A DNA stretch of 64,000 nt, from assembly GCF_947495275.1 (NCBI RefSeq), contig NZ_CANLYL010000001.1, positions 1-64,000 on the forward strand. The letters run 5' to 3'. The position numbers and the translations under genes are program-made. Below are positions 29,521-39,165 of this stretch, one piece after another; within the stretch, counting starts at the first letter, position 1; each line of letters opens with the position of its first letter. A model generated the notes under the pieces. The model was not told where the DNA came from, searched no databases, and worked only from the letters and a program-made list of their open reading frames with translations. The stretch is from an uncultured Roseobacter sp. Lineage in GTDB: Bacteria; Pseudomonadota; Alphaproteobacteria; Rhodobacterales; Rhodobacteraceae.

Positions 29521-29557
29521 GAGGCGCCCGATCACCAGATCAGGCGCCTTTTGTTTT
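29521..29557 (+). terminator. Rho-independent terminator after fpr
   Basis: AGGCGCC-C-GATC pairs with GATC-A-GGCGCCT around a 4-base loop (one mismatch), followed by TTTTGTTTTTC. It ends the cysG-fpr operon and separates it from the convergent Ala-rich gene. Confidence 0.85.
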
Positions 29558-29558
29558 T

Positions 29559-30296
29559 CTATTGAACGCCAAGCGCGTCACGCAGCTGGGTCAGTGCCGT
29601 TTTGAGTAGCTCAGGGTTGTCCTGCGCCTGTTTGACGGCGTTTGTCAGCACCAGCTTTTGGGACGTTTCAAGGTCCGAATTCTCAATCATTTCCGCGACC
29701 TTGCCGAAGTCAAAGCCGTCGACCGTCAGAGCGTCTGCCTGTTTCGCAGCATCGACCGTTTCTGCCGCGTCCTCAGTTGCTGATTCCGCTGCTGCGGTTG
29801 CCGTGTCCACACTGTCTTCAACAGCATCCGTGCCTGCATCGACAGTTGAGGACTCTTCGCTCAGAGCCTCCTGCGCTGTTTCGGTAACGGCATCCGCTGC
29901 GTCGCTTGCCGTTTCCTCCACCGCGTCAGCAATGCCGCTGGCCGCATCTGTTGCCTGCTCGACCGTATCGCTCACAGCATCCGCGGCCTCGGAGGCCGCT
30001 TCACTTGCCGCAGCAGCGGTCTCTTCAACAGCCGCCGCAGTCTCATCGGCAGCTTCCGTTGCGGTTTCCGCGATGGTCTCTGCCGCTTCATTGGCCGTTT
30101 CTGCCACCGCGTCGGCCGCCTCAGTGGCAGTATCCGCCGCTGCATCCGCAGCCTCTTCCGCGGTTTCGAGAGGTTCCGCTTCCGTGACGGCTTCAGTGGC
30201 GTCCTGCGCTACGTCACCCGGGGTTTGACCAGAGTAAAGCATGTAGCCACCCCCGATGATCACCGCTGCGAGTAAGATCCAAACCAGATTTTTCAT
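29559..30296 (-). CDS. Ala/Glu/Thr-rich single-pass protein with amphipathic repeats
   Basis: A 245-residue protein of unknown function. One N-terminal membrane anchor (KNLVWILLAAVIIGGGYMLY, residues about 2-21) precedes roughly 160 residues built from short repeats of the type AADAVAETA, EAAETIAETATEAAD and ASEAADAVSDT, rich in Ala, Glu, Thr and Asp with almost no aromatic or basic residues. This should form a long acidic amphipathic helix or coiled coil. The last 55 residues (VDGFDFGKVAEMIENSDLE and on) look like a small folded domain. The start at 30296 is supported by GAGGGAAC upstream; a frame to 30416 lacks this. It probably faces the periplasm. It lies divergent from infC. Confidence 0.7.
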   Translation of the reverse strand: MKNLVWILLAAVIIGGGYMLYSGQTPGDVAQDATEAVTEAEPLETAEEAADAAADTATEAADAVAETANEAAETIAETATEAADETAAAVEETAAAASEAASEAADAVSDTVEQATDAASGIADAVEETASDAADAVTETAQEALSEESSTVDAGTDAVEDSVDTATAAAESATEDAAETVDAAKQADALTVDGFDFGKVAEMIENSDLETSQKLVLTNAVKQAQDNPELLKTALTQLRDALGVQ

Positions 30297-30488
30297 TACG
30301 AATGTTCCCTCTATAGCCGCCCGGGACTCAGTGTCCCGAGCCATATTGACCGTGTGATGGCAGTTGCGCCTCACAGATAAAACCTTCAAGGGGGAAAACT
30401 GTTCCAATCGGCCCATTCCAGCCTAATTTGCGGCTTGAAGTGGCGCAGGCACGCGGTTACTTTGCACTTCCAGATTTAGCAACAATTC

Positions 30489-30504
30489 AAGGACGACCAT
30501 CATC
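30489..30504 (+). promoter_or_regulatory. infC ribosome binding site and AUC start region
   Basis: AAGGA (30489-30493) precedes two in-frame ATC codons at 30499 and 30502. Between the upstream in-frame stop at 30436 and the ATG at 30637 there is no in-frame ATG, GTG or TTG, so one of the two ATC codons must start IF-3. Confidence 0.8.
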
Positions 30505-31047
30505 GCTCGCAGACCCCATAACGCGCCGCCCCAAAGAGAGACCGGCCCGCGCGTCAACGAAAAGATCCGTAGCCCAGAAATCCGCCTGATTGGCGCAGAT
30601 GGTGAGAACGTCGGTGTCGTTACTCCCGACCGCGCCATGGATATGGCTGACGAAGCCGGCCTCGATCTTGTGGAAATTTCGCCCAATGCCAACCCACCCG
30701 TGTGCAAGATCATGGATTTCGGCAAGTTCAAATACGAACAGCAAAAGCGCGAGAGCGAAGCACGCAAAAAGCAAAAGATCATTGAGATCAAAGAGGTCAA
30801 GTTCCGCCCGAACACCGACACCAATGATTACGATGTGAAAATGCGCAACGTGTTCAAATTCCTTGAAAACGGGGACAAGGTGAAAATTACCCTGCGTTTC
30901 CGGGGTCGCGAGATGGCTCACCAGAATCTTGGCCGCGAGTTGCTGGAGCGTGTGGCTGAAGACACCAAAGAGGCAGGACGTGTTGAAAACTTCCCCAAGA
31001 TGGAAGGCCGCCAGATGGTCATGTTGATTGGCCCGCTTCCAAAGTAA
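30499..31047 (+). CDS. infC: Translation initiation factor IF-3, AUC start
   Basis: A factor of about 182 residues that binds the 30S subunit, prevents early 50S joining and proofreads start-codon selection. The N-domain ([20 protein letters not shown] then [19 protein letters not shown]), the Lys-rich linker ([20 protein letters not shown]) and the C-domain ([20 protein letters not shown]) are complete. Starting at the first ATG (30637) would remove a conserved part of the N-domain, so translation must begin upstream. Only ATC codons at 30499 or 30502 are available, five or eight bases after AAGGA. A rare AUU/AUC/AUA start is a known feature of infC and lets IF-3 repress its own synthesis. 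Terminated by a strong hairpin; rpmI/rplT do not follow here. Confidence 0.93.
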   Translation: MIARRPHNAPPQRETGPRVNEKIRSPEIRLIGADGENVGVVTPDRAMDMADEAGLDLVEISPNANPPVCKIMDFGKFKYEQQKRESEARKKQKIIEIKEVKFRPNTDTNDYDVKMRNVFKFLENGDKVKITLRFRGREMAHQNLGRELLERVAEDTKEAGRVENFPKMEGRQMVMLIGPLPK

Positions 31048-31073
31048 AGCGGCCGGAATTACGGTTTCTAAAG

Positions 31074-31102
31074 CGCCCTGTCCGATCCGACAGGGCGTTT
31101 TT
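31074..31102 (+). terminator. Rho-independent terminator of infC
   Basis: CGCCCTGTC and GACAGGGCG form a perfect 9-bp stem around a 6-base loop, followed by TTTTTCTTT. Confidence 0.92.
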
Positions 31103-31308
31103 CTTTCGACAACGGCGTCTGTTTCATGTGCCCATCCGTGGAAATGCGGTAACTTCGGCTGTAAACGCCGGGGTTCGCGGGATCATGCATTGTTGATCGG
31201 ATCGCTCCGGCCTTCCCAAATCGGCGCCTTGCTCACCAGCGCATTTTCGAAAGCGCGAGCGGGGGTGCGAGTTGCATGCCGTGCGGCTCTGCCCCGAAAC
31301 CGAGCGAC

Positions 31309-32106
31309 CTAGGCGTTGGGGGCCAATTGCGCGCGAAACAATCTGCCCTGATCCGCCATCGTGTCCGGAATGCCCGCCAGCCGCAAAAGATGCCAGGCCA
31401 GCGCGTGATTGCTGGCCGTTACCGGCTTGTTCAAAGCGCGCTCGGCGGCCTCCACAACTGCGGCACCCCTCAGGTTCGTGCAGGATATGAAAACCCCATC
31501 CACATCGTGCGAACCGCCGATGGACAGAGCCCCTTGCAACATTGACTGATGGTCAATCTTGCCGACAACAAGGTCGCTTTCTTCATAGAAAGACCCTACG
31601 GCCGTTACGGCGATTCCCGCCTCGTCAAATTTCGCCTGCATCGCTTCGGTAACTTCCGGTGAATAGGGCGTCACAAGGCCAAGACGTTTGACCCCCATCG
31701 TGGCAAGCGCCGCCTTGGCTGCGGTCAGAGGGTTGGTCGAGGGTACGCCAGGATGCACTTGTCCGATGATATCCGCCACCCGCGCCTCTCCGATGATCGT
31801 CGAGGCTGATGTGCATCCGTACCCGATAGCCTTGAGGCCCAGATAGCCAGGTAACAATCCGGCTGCCACAGGCAATTCATGGGCCATGTTCGCCAACGTC
31901 TCCGGCGTGACTTGAACATCATTGGCAAGGCGCGCGTGGTAAACGGAAACACCAGGAAAATCTGTCAGCGACCGGAATTCCCACTCCATCGTCTGATCGG
32001 ATTCCAAAACCAGCAGGCCGATGCGCGCCCGCTCTCCGGCACCTGCATCGGTTGAAAAACTGAGGCGTTCAATCCGGGCCTGCCGATGCGGAACGTCCAT
32101 TTCCAT
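31309..32106 (-). CDS. Asp/Glu racemase superfamily protein, EutA/maleate isomerase-like
   Basis: A 265-residue soluble protein of the aspartate/glutamate racemase superfamily, closest in look to maleate isomerases, arylmalonate decarboxylases and EutA of ectoine catabolism. The two catalytic Cys are present: AIGYGCTSASTIIG near residue 98 and GVFISCTNLRG near residue 208. The middle holds LTAAKAALATMGVKRLGLVTP, a family hallmark. The ATG at 32106 has AGGA eight bases upstream and is preferred over 32115. It is divergent from an M24 peptidase gene that resembles EutD, but the other ectoine genes (eutB, eutC, eutE) are absent, so the substrate is open. Confidence 0.75.
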   Translation of the reverse strand: MEMDVPHRQARIERLSFSTDAGAGERARIGLLVLESDQTMEWEFRSLTDFPGVSVYHARLANDVQVTPETLANMAHELPVAAGLLPGYLGLKAIGYGCTSASTIIGEARVADIIGQVHPGVPSTNPLTAAKAALATMGVKRLGLVTPYSPEVTEAMQAKFDEAGIAVTAVGSFYEESDLVVGKIDHQSMLQGALSIGGSHDVDGVFISCTNLRGAAVVEAAERALNKPVTASNHALAWHLLRLAGIPDTMADQGRLFRAQLAPNA

Positions 32107-32563
32107 TGGTACCATCCTAAAAAATGTTCAGCCGATATTTGCGGTTTCTCGTCGGGCATAATAAATGACGTGTCTTTCGGCACGTCGGGCAATGACCCCC
32201 TAAGGCGACCGGATAACTCAATGCGCACCATTTCATATCTGACGGAGTTGGCAAGGCGGTTGAAGCTTGACACCACCGCCGCTGCGGCAGAATTGGTGAT
32301 CAGGCAGAGGGGAAAGGCGAAAGGCCGTGCGCCGACCCAGTCGACATATCTACTGCACAGTGATGTAAGTTGATCCGCAGCAACCGCTTCTTCATGCGAC
32401 AGTAGACCGCCGCGCCATAAATCACCGGTCTGATCCTGTGACAGAACCGCAATCTTCAATCCTGTCGGCTCGGTTTTCCAATATCTGCGGAACGGTATAT
32501 TGATCAGCGAAAAGGCAGCCGATTATGGTTTTCCCAATTTCAACACCAACCAAGGGTAACAGG
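32107..32563. other. Long divergent intergenic region, no gene supported
   Basis: This 457-base stretch separates the racemase-family gene (minus) from the M24 peptidase gene (plus) and must contain both promoters. Frames on both strands exist but show no family resemblance, no good ribosome binding site and no consistent codon pattern. I see no clear palindrome or hairpin. Confidence 0.4.
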
Positions 32564-33733
32564 ATGAAATCTACAACGCCCGAGCGCGGATTTGCGCCTG
32601 CTGAATTCGAAGCGCGCACCGCCAGAGCGCAGGCCCTGATGGCGGAAAGGGACCTGTCGGGATTGCTCTTGATGACGGAACCCGAGGTTCGGTATTTCAG
32701 CGGATTTCACACGCTGTTCTGGCAAAGCCCGACGCGACCATGGTTCCTTTTTGTCCCGGCCACCGGGAAACCAATTGCCATCATCCCGGAGATCGGCGCG
32801 GCGCTCATGCGGCAGACATGGCTGGAGGACATACGCACCTGGGCCGCGCCTGCGCCAGACGACGACGGGATCAGCCTGCTGTCCGATCTCTTGAGCCCGT
32901 TTGCGGATAAGCGGGCAAAAATTGGCGTCATGAAAGGCCATGAGACTTCTTTGCGGATGCCCTTGGGGGACTGGGAACGTTTGATCAACCGCTTGCCCGG
33001 CTTGAAAATCACCGATGTTACCGACCTGATCCAAGGCCTGCGGATGGTCAAATCGCCCGCAGAGATCGAAAAGCTGGCGCACATCTGCGCCATTGGATCA
33101 GCGACCTTTGATCGCGTCCCGGAGATTGTTGCCAATGGAATGCCGCTCGATGAGGTTTTTCGCAGCTTTCGCCGCGAAGCGCTGGCGCAGGGGGCAGATG
33201 ACGCGCCTTATGTCGTGGGAGGATCGGATCAGGGCGGCTATGCCGATGTGATCTCGCCACCGTCCCGCCGCCCATTGCGCTCAGGTGACATTTTGATGAT
33301 CGACACCGGCTGCACCTGGGATGGGTATTTCTGCGACTTCGACCGGAACTGGGCAATTGAGCGGGCCGATGATACGGCGCGCCGCGCCTATGACGTGTTG
33401 TGGCGCGCAACCGAGGCCGGGATTGCGGCCGCCCGCCCCGGCAATACCTGTCAGGATCTTTTCCGTGCCATGGCAGAGGTGATCTCGGAAATGGACGCCA
33501 GCGGCGGAGACATCGGGCGGCTTGGCCACGGGCTGGGCATGCAGCTCACGGAACAACCGTCCCATGCAGAATTCGATACCACCGAGCTAAAGGAAAACAT
33601 GGTGCTAACGTTGGAACCTTCCTTGTCATACGGTCATGGGCTGATGATGGTGCATGAAGAAAACATCGTTGTGCGGCCCGAGGGCGGTCACTTGCTGACC
33701 ACACGCGCGCCCTCGGAACTGACCGTGATCTGA
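32564..33733 (+). CDS. M24 family metallopeptidase (Xaa-Pro aminopeptidase/ectoine hydrolase-like)
   Basis: A 389-residue cytosolic pita-bread metallohydrolase. The N-terminal creatinase-like domain includes RYFSGFHTLFWQSPTRPWFL. The C-terminal domain keeps all five metal ligands: the two Asp in MIDTGCTWDGYFCDFDR, His in LGHGLGMQLTEQPSH, and the Glu in LTLEPSLS and VHEENIVV. Relatives hydrolyse Xaa-Pro dipeptides, creatine, or the ectoine ring (DoeA/EutD). Next to a EutA-like gene and a small cupin, a ring-opening or amide hydrolase role is plausible but unproven. The ATG at 32564 has AAGGG seven bases upstream. 15 bases separate it from the cupin gene. Confidence 0.8.
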   Translation: MKSTTPERGFAPAEFEARTARAQALMAERDLSGLLLMTEPEVRYFSGFHTLFWQSPTRPWFLFVPATGKPIAIIPEIGAALMRQTWLEDIRTWAAPAPDDDGISLLSDLLSPFADKRAKIGVMKGHETSLRMPLGDWERLINRLPGLKITDVTDLIQGLRMVKSPAEIEKLAHICAIGSATFDRVPEIVANGMPLDEVFRSFRREALAQGADDAPYVVGGSDQGGYADVISPPSRRPLRSGDILMIDTGCTWDGYFCDFDRNWAIERADDTARRAYDVLWRATEAGIAAARPGNTCQDLFRAMAEVISEMDASGGDIGRLGHGLGMQLTEQPSHAEFDTTELKENMVLTLEPSLSYGHGLMMVHEENIVVRPEGGHLLTTRAPSELTVI

Positions 33734-33748
33734 AAATTGGGGGCGACC

Positions 33749-34120
33749 ATGCATAAATTTGTACCGGGAGACGACGTCGGCCCGCTGGAATTCTGGCCCT
33801 TCGACAATCCGGCGAGCGACTACCGGATTCTTGAAGGCGCGCCACGAACCTATGGGCGCATCGACAAGGGTGGCCCCGGTCACCCTACCCGCGTTGGCAT
33901 CTGGCGGTGTACGGTTGGCGCCTTCGAATGCACCGAACAGGGCGATGAATTAATGACTGTCCTGTCGGGGCGATGTCGGCTCATCCTGCACGAGGACGGC
34001 GAAACCTGTGACCTGGGGCCCGGCGATACGCTCTTTGTGCAGGATGGCAGCAGAGTCACCTGGGAAGTGAGCGAGGATATCACGAAAGTTTTCTTTGGAT
34101 ACAAGCCTGACGGGTATTGA
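33749..34120 (+). CDS. Small cupin-domain protein
   Basis: A 123-residue single-domain cupin of the DUF861 (cupin_3) type. The motif IWRCTVGAFECTEQGDELMT with VLSGRCRLILHEDGE, and then LGPGDTLFVQDGSRVTWEV, is typical of this group, whose members include ureidoglycine aminohydrolase-like proteins. The usual metal-binding His are mostly replaced. It follows the M24 gene by 15 bases and is probably cotranscribed. A GGGGG stretch precedes the ATG at 33749; a TTG at 33737 is possible. Function unknown. Confidence 0.75.
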   Translation: MHKFVPGDDVGPLEFWPFDNPASDYRILEGAPRTYGRIDKGGPGHPTRVGIWRCTVGAFECTEQGDELMTVLSGRCRLILHEDGETCDLGPGDTLFVQDGSRVTWEVSEDITKVFFGYKPDGY

Positions 34121-34224
34121 TCTGCGACACGCTATATTCCCAATCGACGATTGGCGCACGTTTAAAGCGTGACCTGCCAGCAGCTTTTCATCTTGAAATC
34201 AAACCGCTGGCAGAAATAGTTAAA

Positions 34225-35016
34225 TCAGGCGGCAGCTGCCACGGCCCGTTTCGTCATAACGCCGACCAAGTGGGCACGGTAGTCACCCGTGCCATGAAGA
34301 TCGCTGATCATGTCATCCCCCGAAAGCGCCAGACCGCTGACCGCATCTGCCGAGAAATTCGAGGCAAGCGCTGTCTCTGCCTCGGTCCAGCGGAAGACAC
34401 CATCGTTCGACGCTCCCGTTACGGCGACGCGAACGCCTTCGGCATACTTCGCGACGAATACACCTACCAGTGCGAAACGCGATGCCGGTTGCAGGAACTT
34501 TTGATAGTTGGCCGCCTGCGGGATCGGGAAGCGCACTTCGGTAATGATCTCGCCTTCGTCCAGCGCGGTGCTGAACATGCCCTCGAAATAGTCATCCGCC
34601 GCAATCGAGCGCGCGTTTGTGACGATTGTAGCGCCAGAGCCCAGAGCCGCCGCCGGATAGCATGCGGAAGGGTCGTTATTGGCCAGTGATCCGCCAATGG
34701 TGCCGCGATTGCGCACCGCCGGATCGCCGATATGGCTCGCCAGTTCGGCAAGGCCAGCGTAATGGGCGCGCGCCTCGCTGGCAACGGTGGCATGAGTTGT
34801 GGCACCGCCTATGCAAAGCTGGCCATCATCCCCCACGCAAACGCCTTTCATTTCCGCCACGCCGGTCAGACTGACCAGAACCGAGGGGCTCGCCAGCCGC
34901 TGCTTGAGTGTCGGGATCAGCGTCTGACCTCCGCCCAAAGCCTGTGCTTCATCGCGCCCAAGTGCCGCAACGGCATCCGCCACAGTGCCCGGGGTTTCCA
35001 CATCAAAATTATACAT
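34225..35016 (-). CDS. coxM: FAD-binding medium subunit, CoxM type
   Basis: A 263-residue flavoprotein subunit of a xanthine dehydrogenase family enzyme. It shows the FAD-binding stretches LGGGQTLIPTLKQRLASPS and IGGATTHATVASE, then GDPAVRNRGTIGGSLANNDP, all characteristic of CoxM/CutM proteins. It passes electrons from the small-subunit Fe-S clusters to quinone or another acceptor. It is the last gene of the order S-L-M on the minus strand, 93 bases after coxL. That order is the one known for form II CODH-like sets. Confidence 0.9.
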   Translation of the reverse strand: MYNFDVETPGTVADAVAALGRDEAQALGGGQTLIPTLKQRLASPSVLVSLTGVAEMKGVCVGDDGQLCIGGATTHATVASEARAHYAGLAELASHIGDPAVRNRGTIGGSLANNDPSACYPAAALGSGATIVTNARSIAADDYFEGMFSTALDEGEIITEVRFPIPQAANYQKFLQPASRFALVGVFVAKYAEGVRVAVTGASNDGVFRWTEAETALASNFSADAVSGLALSGDDMISDLHGTGDYRAHLVGVMTKRAVAAAA

Positions 35017-35109
35017 CGTTCATCCTTTCCTGTGATCCCTCAAAGCCTTGCTCATCAGGATCAGAAATATCTCCGGAGGGTCGGATACAGGCCGCACCCC
35101 CGGTTCAGA

Positions 35110-37470
35110 TCACTGCATCGCCGCCCAGACGCGCGCGGGCGACAGAGGCATATCGATATGCGTTACGTCCTTGCCGCCCGATTGCAGAGCATCCACAACC
35201 GCATTGACCACGGAAGGGGGCGAACCGATGGCCCCAGCCTCACCGCAGCCTTTCACGCCCAGAGGGTTGTGCGTGCAGGGTGTCTGGCAGGAATGATCGA
35301 CACTGAACATGGGCAGATCATCGGCACGCGGCATCGCATAGTCCATGTAGGACGCGCTCAGCAACTGGCCGTTCTCGTCATAGGCGCAGTTCTCAAGTAG
35401 CGCCTGACCAATGCCCTGAGCCAGCCCACCGTGGACCTGCCCGGTCACGATCATCGGGTTCACCACATTGCCGAAATCATCCACCGCCGTGAAACGTTCA
35501 ATGGTGACCTTGCCGGTGTCCGGATCCACCTCAACCTCGCAGGCATAGGCGCCCGAGGGGTAGGTGAAATTGCTCGGATCATAAAAGGCCGTCTCCTCCA
35601 GACCCGGTTCGATCTCTTCCAGCGGATAGTTATGCGGGACATAGGCGGCGAGTGTCACATCCCCCCAGGCCACGGATTTATCCGTACCCGCCACGCTGAA
35701 TGCGCCGTCCTTAAGCTCAATGTCGCTCTCGGAGGCTTCCAGCAGGTGAGAGGCGATCTTCTTGGCCTTGGCGATGATCTTCTCTGTTGCCCGCACCATC
35801 GCCGAGCCGCCCACAGCCAGTGAGCGCGAGCCATAGGTGCCCATGCCCATCGGCGCATTGGCGGTGTCGCCATGCACGATCTCGACCATGTTCTCGTCGA
35901 TGCCGATCATATCCGCCACCACCTGGGCGAAAGAGGTTTCATGACCTTGCCCGTGGCTATGACTGCCGGTCATCACGACCAGACCGCCCGTTGCATTCAC
36001 CCGCACCGTGGCACTTTCATAAAGCCCGGCGCGCGCGCCAAGCTGCCCCACCAGATTTGAAGGCGCGATACCGCAGGCTTCGATATAGCAGTTGACGCCA
36101 AGCCCCCGCCATTTGCCCTTGGCTTCCGACGCCGCGCGTCTTTCTGCGAAGCCGGACAAGTCGCCCATTTCCTCCAGCTTATCCATCGTGGCGACGTAGT
36201 TGCCGGTGTCGTATTCCACGGCCACCGGGGTGGCATAAGGGAACTCGGTGATGAAGTTCTGCCGCCGCAGGGCAATGGGATCGACACCCAGTTCGCGTGC
36301 GGCCTTGTCGATGACCCGCTCCAGCTGGAACGTGGCTTCCGGACGACCGGCCCCGCGATAGGCATCAACCGGCACGGTGTTGGTAAAGACCGCCTTGACG
36401 TTCACATAGATCAGCGGTGTGCGATAATTGCCCGCCATCAATGTGCCATGCAACCAGGTCGGAACCGAAGGTGCGAAGGTGCTGAGGTAAGCCCCCATAT
36501 TCGCGAAGGTTTCCGTACGAATGGCCGCAAAGTTGTTGTTACCGTCCAGCGCCAATTCGATCTTGGTCACGTGATCCCGGCCATGAGCATCGGACATGAA
36601 GGCTTCCGAGCGGCTCGACGTCCATTTGACCGGGCGATTGCAGGCCTTGGCCGCGAAGGTGCAAAAGGCTTCTTCTTGATAATGGAAGATTTTGGTGCCG
36701 AAACCACCGCCCACATCCGGTGCCACAACCCGCAGCTTGTGTTCGGGAATGCCCAGAACAAAGGCTCCCATCAACAGCCGGATCACATGCGGGTTCTGCG
36801 ACGTCGTGTAGAGTGTGGAGTCGCCCGTGCCGCGCGCGTAGTCACCCACTGCAACACGGGGTTCCATGGGGTTGGCCACAAGGCGGTTATTGACAAGCTC
36901 AAGAGTGGTCACATGGGCCGCATTCGCGAAGGCCTCATCTGTCGCGGTCTTGTTCTCCTCCACAAAACCCCAATCATAACAAAGGTTTGACGTCAGATCA
37001 TCATGCACTTTCGGTGCATCACCTGCCACGGCGGCTTTCATGTCCACGACCGCTGGCAACTCGGCGATGTCCAGCTCGATCGCCTCGGCCGCGTCACGCG
37101 CCTGCTCCAGCGTCTCGGCAACCACTGCGGCAACCGGTTCCCCTACATGGCGCACCTTGCCATGGGCCAGAATAGGATGGCGCGGCTCCTGCATAGGTTG
37201 GCCATGCTTGTCCGTGACCTGCCAGCCGCAGGGCATGCCACCAACCGCCTCAAAATCCGTGCCTGTGAACACCTTGACCACACCGGGCATGGCCTCGGCG
37301 GCAGATGTGTTGATGGATGTTATTGTCCCATGTGCAACGTCTGATCGCAGGAAGAAAACATGCGCCTGCCCCCGGATATTGATATCATCGGTGTAATTCC
37401 CTGCGCCGGTGAGAAACCGGACGTCTTCGCGGCGCTTTGAGCTTGCGCCAATGCCTCCGTCTTTTGGCAT
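35110..37470 (-). CDS. coxL: Molybdopterin large subunit, form II CoxL
   Basis: A 786-residue catalytic subunit. The active-site loop reads AYRGAGR (near residue 369), which marks form II CoxL-like enzymes; true aerobic CO dehydrogenases of form I have AYXCSFR instead. Cofactor segments [18 protein letters not shown] and [15 protein letters not shown] and the active-site Glu in [15 protein letters not shown] (near residue 742) are intact. No Tat or Sec leader is seen, so it should be cytosolic. The substrate of form II enzymes is debated: CO oxidation has been claimed but other aldehyde or heterocycle substrates are likely. GGAGGAAAAC precedes the ATG. Confidence 0.92.
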   Translation of the reverse strand: MPKDGGIGASSKRREDVRFLTGAGNYTDDINIRGQAHVFFLRSDVAHGTITSINTSAAEAMPGVVKVFTGTDFEAVGGMPCGWQVTDKHGQPMQEPRHPILAHGKVRHVGEPVAAVVAETLEQARDAAEAIELDIAELPAVVDMKAAVAGDAPKVHDDLTSNLCYDWGFVEENKTATDEAFANAAHVTTLELVNNRLVANPMEPRVAVGDYARGTGDSTLYTTSQNPHVIRLLMGAFVLGIPEHKLRVVAPDVGGGFGTKIFHYQEEAFCTFAAKACNRPVKWTSSRSEAFMSDAHGRDHVTKIELALDGNNNFAAIRTETFANMGAYLSTFAPSVPTWLHGTLMAGNYRTPLIYVNVKAVFTNTVPVDAYRGAGRPEATFQLERVIDKAARELGVDPIALRRQNFITEFPYATPVAVEYDTGNYVATMDKLEEMGDLSGFAERRAASEAKGKWRGLGVNCYIEACGIAPSNLVGQLGARAGLYESATVRVNATGGLVVMTGSHSHGQGHETSFAQVVADMIGIDENMVEIVHGDTANAPMGMGTYGSRSLAVGGSAMVRATEKIIAKAKKIASHLLEASESDIELKDGAFSVAGTDKSVAWGDVTLAAYVPHNYPLEEIEPGLEETAFYDPSNFTYPSGAYACEVEVDPDTGKVTIERFTAVDDFGNVVNPMIVTGQVHGGLAQGIGQALLENCAYDENGQLLSASYMDYAMPRADDLPMFSVDHSCQTPCTHNPLGVKGCGEAGAIGSPPSVVNAVVDALQSGGKDVTHIDMPLSPARVWAAMQ

Positions 37471-37562
37471 GTTTTCCTCCCTGAAATTCGGTGGGTAATC
37501 CCTGTACGAGCGGCTGGCATCGCGGGAGATCGGTTTGAGACCGGCCCCGCCTGGGCCAGATA

Positions 37563-38048
37563 TTATTCCGCTGCGATGCTGCTGACGTCCTGACCCGAAG
37601 CGGCCATGATCGCCTTGACGATATTATGATACCCTGTGCAACGGCAGATATTGCCCTCAAGGTACTCCCGGATTTCCGCCTCCGACGGGGTCGGGTTGTC
37701 TTTCAGCAGAGCCGACGCGCTCATCACCATACCCGGCGTGCAAAAGCCGCACTGTAGCCCGTGATGATCCTGAAACGCCTGCTGGATAGTACTCAGAGAG
37801 CCATCCGCATTGGCCATCGCTTCGATGGTCGTGACGTCCGCACCTTCGGCTTCTGCCGCAAGCATCGTGCAGGATTTCACCGCTTCGCCGTTGACATGCA
37901 CCACGCAGGCGCCGCATTGACTGGTGTCGCATCCCACGTGGGTACCGGTCAGTTCCAGGTTTTCCCGCAGGAACGTCGACAACAATGTCCGCCCCTCCAC
38001 ATCCCCGGACGCGGCTTTCCCGTTCACGGTCATTGAGACCTGAGCCAT
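37563..38048 (-). CDS. coxS: (2Fe-2S) small subunit, CoxS type
   Basis: A 161-residue electron-transfer subunit with two [2Fe-2S] clusters: [21 protein letters not shown]-type N-terminal ligands (given here by its ends CDTSQCGAC and VKSC) and the C-terminal [10 protein letters not shown] and [10 protein letters not shown]. The start at 38048 ([10 protein letters not shown]) has AGGGAGGAAA just upstream; the frame extending to 38114 does not. First subunit gene of the coxSLM set. Confidence 0.92.
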   Translation of the reverse strand: MAQVSMTVNGKAASGDVEGRTLLSTFLRENLELTGTHVGCDTSQCGACVVHVNGEAVKSCTMLAAEAEGADVTTIEAMANADGSLSTIQQAFQDHHGLQCGFCTPGMVMSASALLKDNPTPSEAEIREYLEGNICRCTGYHNIVKAIMAASGQDVSSIAAE

Positions 38049-38160
38049 GGTTTCCTCCCTTAAGCTTTGTTGTTGCCGGGAGTTAAGCACGACCCTTCCC
38101 GGTTGAGAACCCAAAACTTCAACATCTTGGTGAAGGGCAATAGTGCTTTAGTCTATGCCG

Positions 38161-39165
38161 TCAGTCTTTTGACTTGCCCGCCCGGGGTTGTGGCCGGGTT
38201 GGAATCTCCTTCAGCAGCCCCCCCACGCCCATCGCGGCAATGTCACTGTCTGTCACCTCGATGCCGCAGATGACGCGGGCCAGAACCCAATCTGCTCCGT
38301 TCAGGGCCGGAGATCGGGCACAACCTGGCAGACCAATCACCGGTCGCTGCGCCAGATCACCGATGAACAGCAGGTTCCCGGGATCAACCGGCATGCCGAA
38401 GCGGGCCACCCGCCCGCCTGCCCGGCGCAATGCCGCCGGTGCGACATCATCTGTGTCAGAGGTGGCCGAGCCCGTCAGGATCAGCGTCAAGGCGCGGCGA
38501 CTGTCGGTCAGCGCCTGCGCCAGCGCGGCCTCCTCATGCGGCACAACCACCGGATCTGACAAGGTCAGACCAAAGGCGGCAACCCTGTCTGCAATGGCCT
38601 TTTGCCCCTTGCTGCCAGCGCCCCCGTCGATCTCGGTGATCACCAAAGCGACACTGTCTATCACCGGTCTTGCGAGATGGATCGCCTCCGATGCGACAGC
38701 GCAGGCTTTGGCCAATGCGGCCTCTGGCACCGCATAGGAAATGATCTTGATGGTTGCCAACATCCCGCCTTCCGCCATTTGCTGGTAGGGTGGGACGGTT
38801 GCTATCGTGATCATCGGATGCACGCGATTGATGGCCTCGATCGCCGCAACATCCAGCATCGCCACGCCCGGGCCCGTTGCCAGCAGGTTGACCCGCCCGG
38901 TGAAGGCCTCCGTTACCCGTATATTCTGCGCATCGGGCCGGGGCACAATGGCCGCCGCAAGCGCCGCCGCCGCGTCGTTTTCAAATACATCATCCGCCGC
39001 AAGGCGCGCGACCGTCACCGTGTCAACGCCTGCTCCGGCCAGGGTGGCAATGTCGCTGGCACCCAGTATGCGGCCCTTGCGCAGTCGGCGCCGCCCACCC
39101 AGTGAAACCGAATGCGCGAGCACCGCCCCTTCTGCCAGCCCGATGTCGACCGCGCCGAATTTCAT
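38161..39165 (-). CDS. Molybdopterin-binding (MoCF/MoeA-like) protein
   Basis: A 334-residue cytosolic protein with a C-terminal MoaB/Mog-type molybdopterin-binding fold: LILTGSATSDTDDVAPAALR near residue 230, then GGRVARFGMPVDPGNLLFIG and VIGLPGCARSPALNGADWVL, the last being a MoeA-like signature. In related organisms this unit is often joined to a MobA-like nucleotidyltransferase; here the N-terminal part (VDIGLAEGAVLAHSVSLGG) is short and no transferase is attached. It likely delivers or modifies Mo-cofactor for the cox enzyme encoded downstream. Its ATG overlaps the stop of the XdhC-like gene by four bases. Confidence 0.75.
   Translation of the reverse strand: MKFGAVDIGLAEGAVLAHSVSLGGRRRLRKGRILGASDIATLAGAGVDTVTVARLAADDVFENDAAAALAAAIVPRPDAQNIRVTEAFTGRVNLLATGPGVAMLDVAAIEAINRVHPMITIATVPPYQQMAEGGMLATIKIISYAVPEAALAKACAVASEAIHLARPVIDSVALVITEIDGGAGSKGQKAIADRVAAFGLTLSDPVVVPHEEAALAQALTDSRRALTLILTGSATSDTDDVAPAALRRAGGRVARFGMPVDPGNLLFIGDLAQRPVIGLPGCARSPALNGADWVLARVICGIEVTDSDIAAMGVGGLLKEIPTRPQPRAGKSKD

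Noticed and set aside
29602-30228. A 208-codon Ser/Ala-rich frame opposite the Ala-rich gene
   Set aside because: It is the mirror of the repetitive codons on the other strand, without a ribosome binding site.
30637-31047. infC starting at the first ATG
   Set aside because: It would remove about 45 residues of the conserved IF-3 N-domain that are encoded in frame upstream.
32086-32459. Overlapping frames on both strands in the racemase/M24 intergenic region
   Set aside because: No family resemblance, no ribosome binding site, and neither frame looks like a real protein.
35110-37470. CoxL as a classical form I CO dehydrogenase
   Set aside because: The active-site loop is AYRGAGR, not AYXCSFR, and the gene order is S-L-M.
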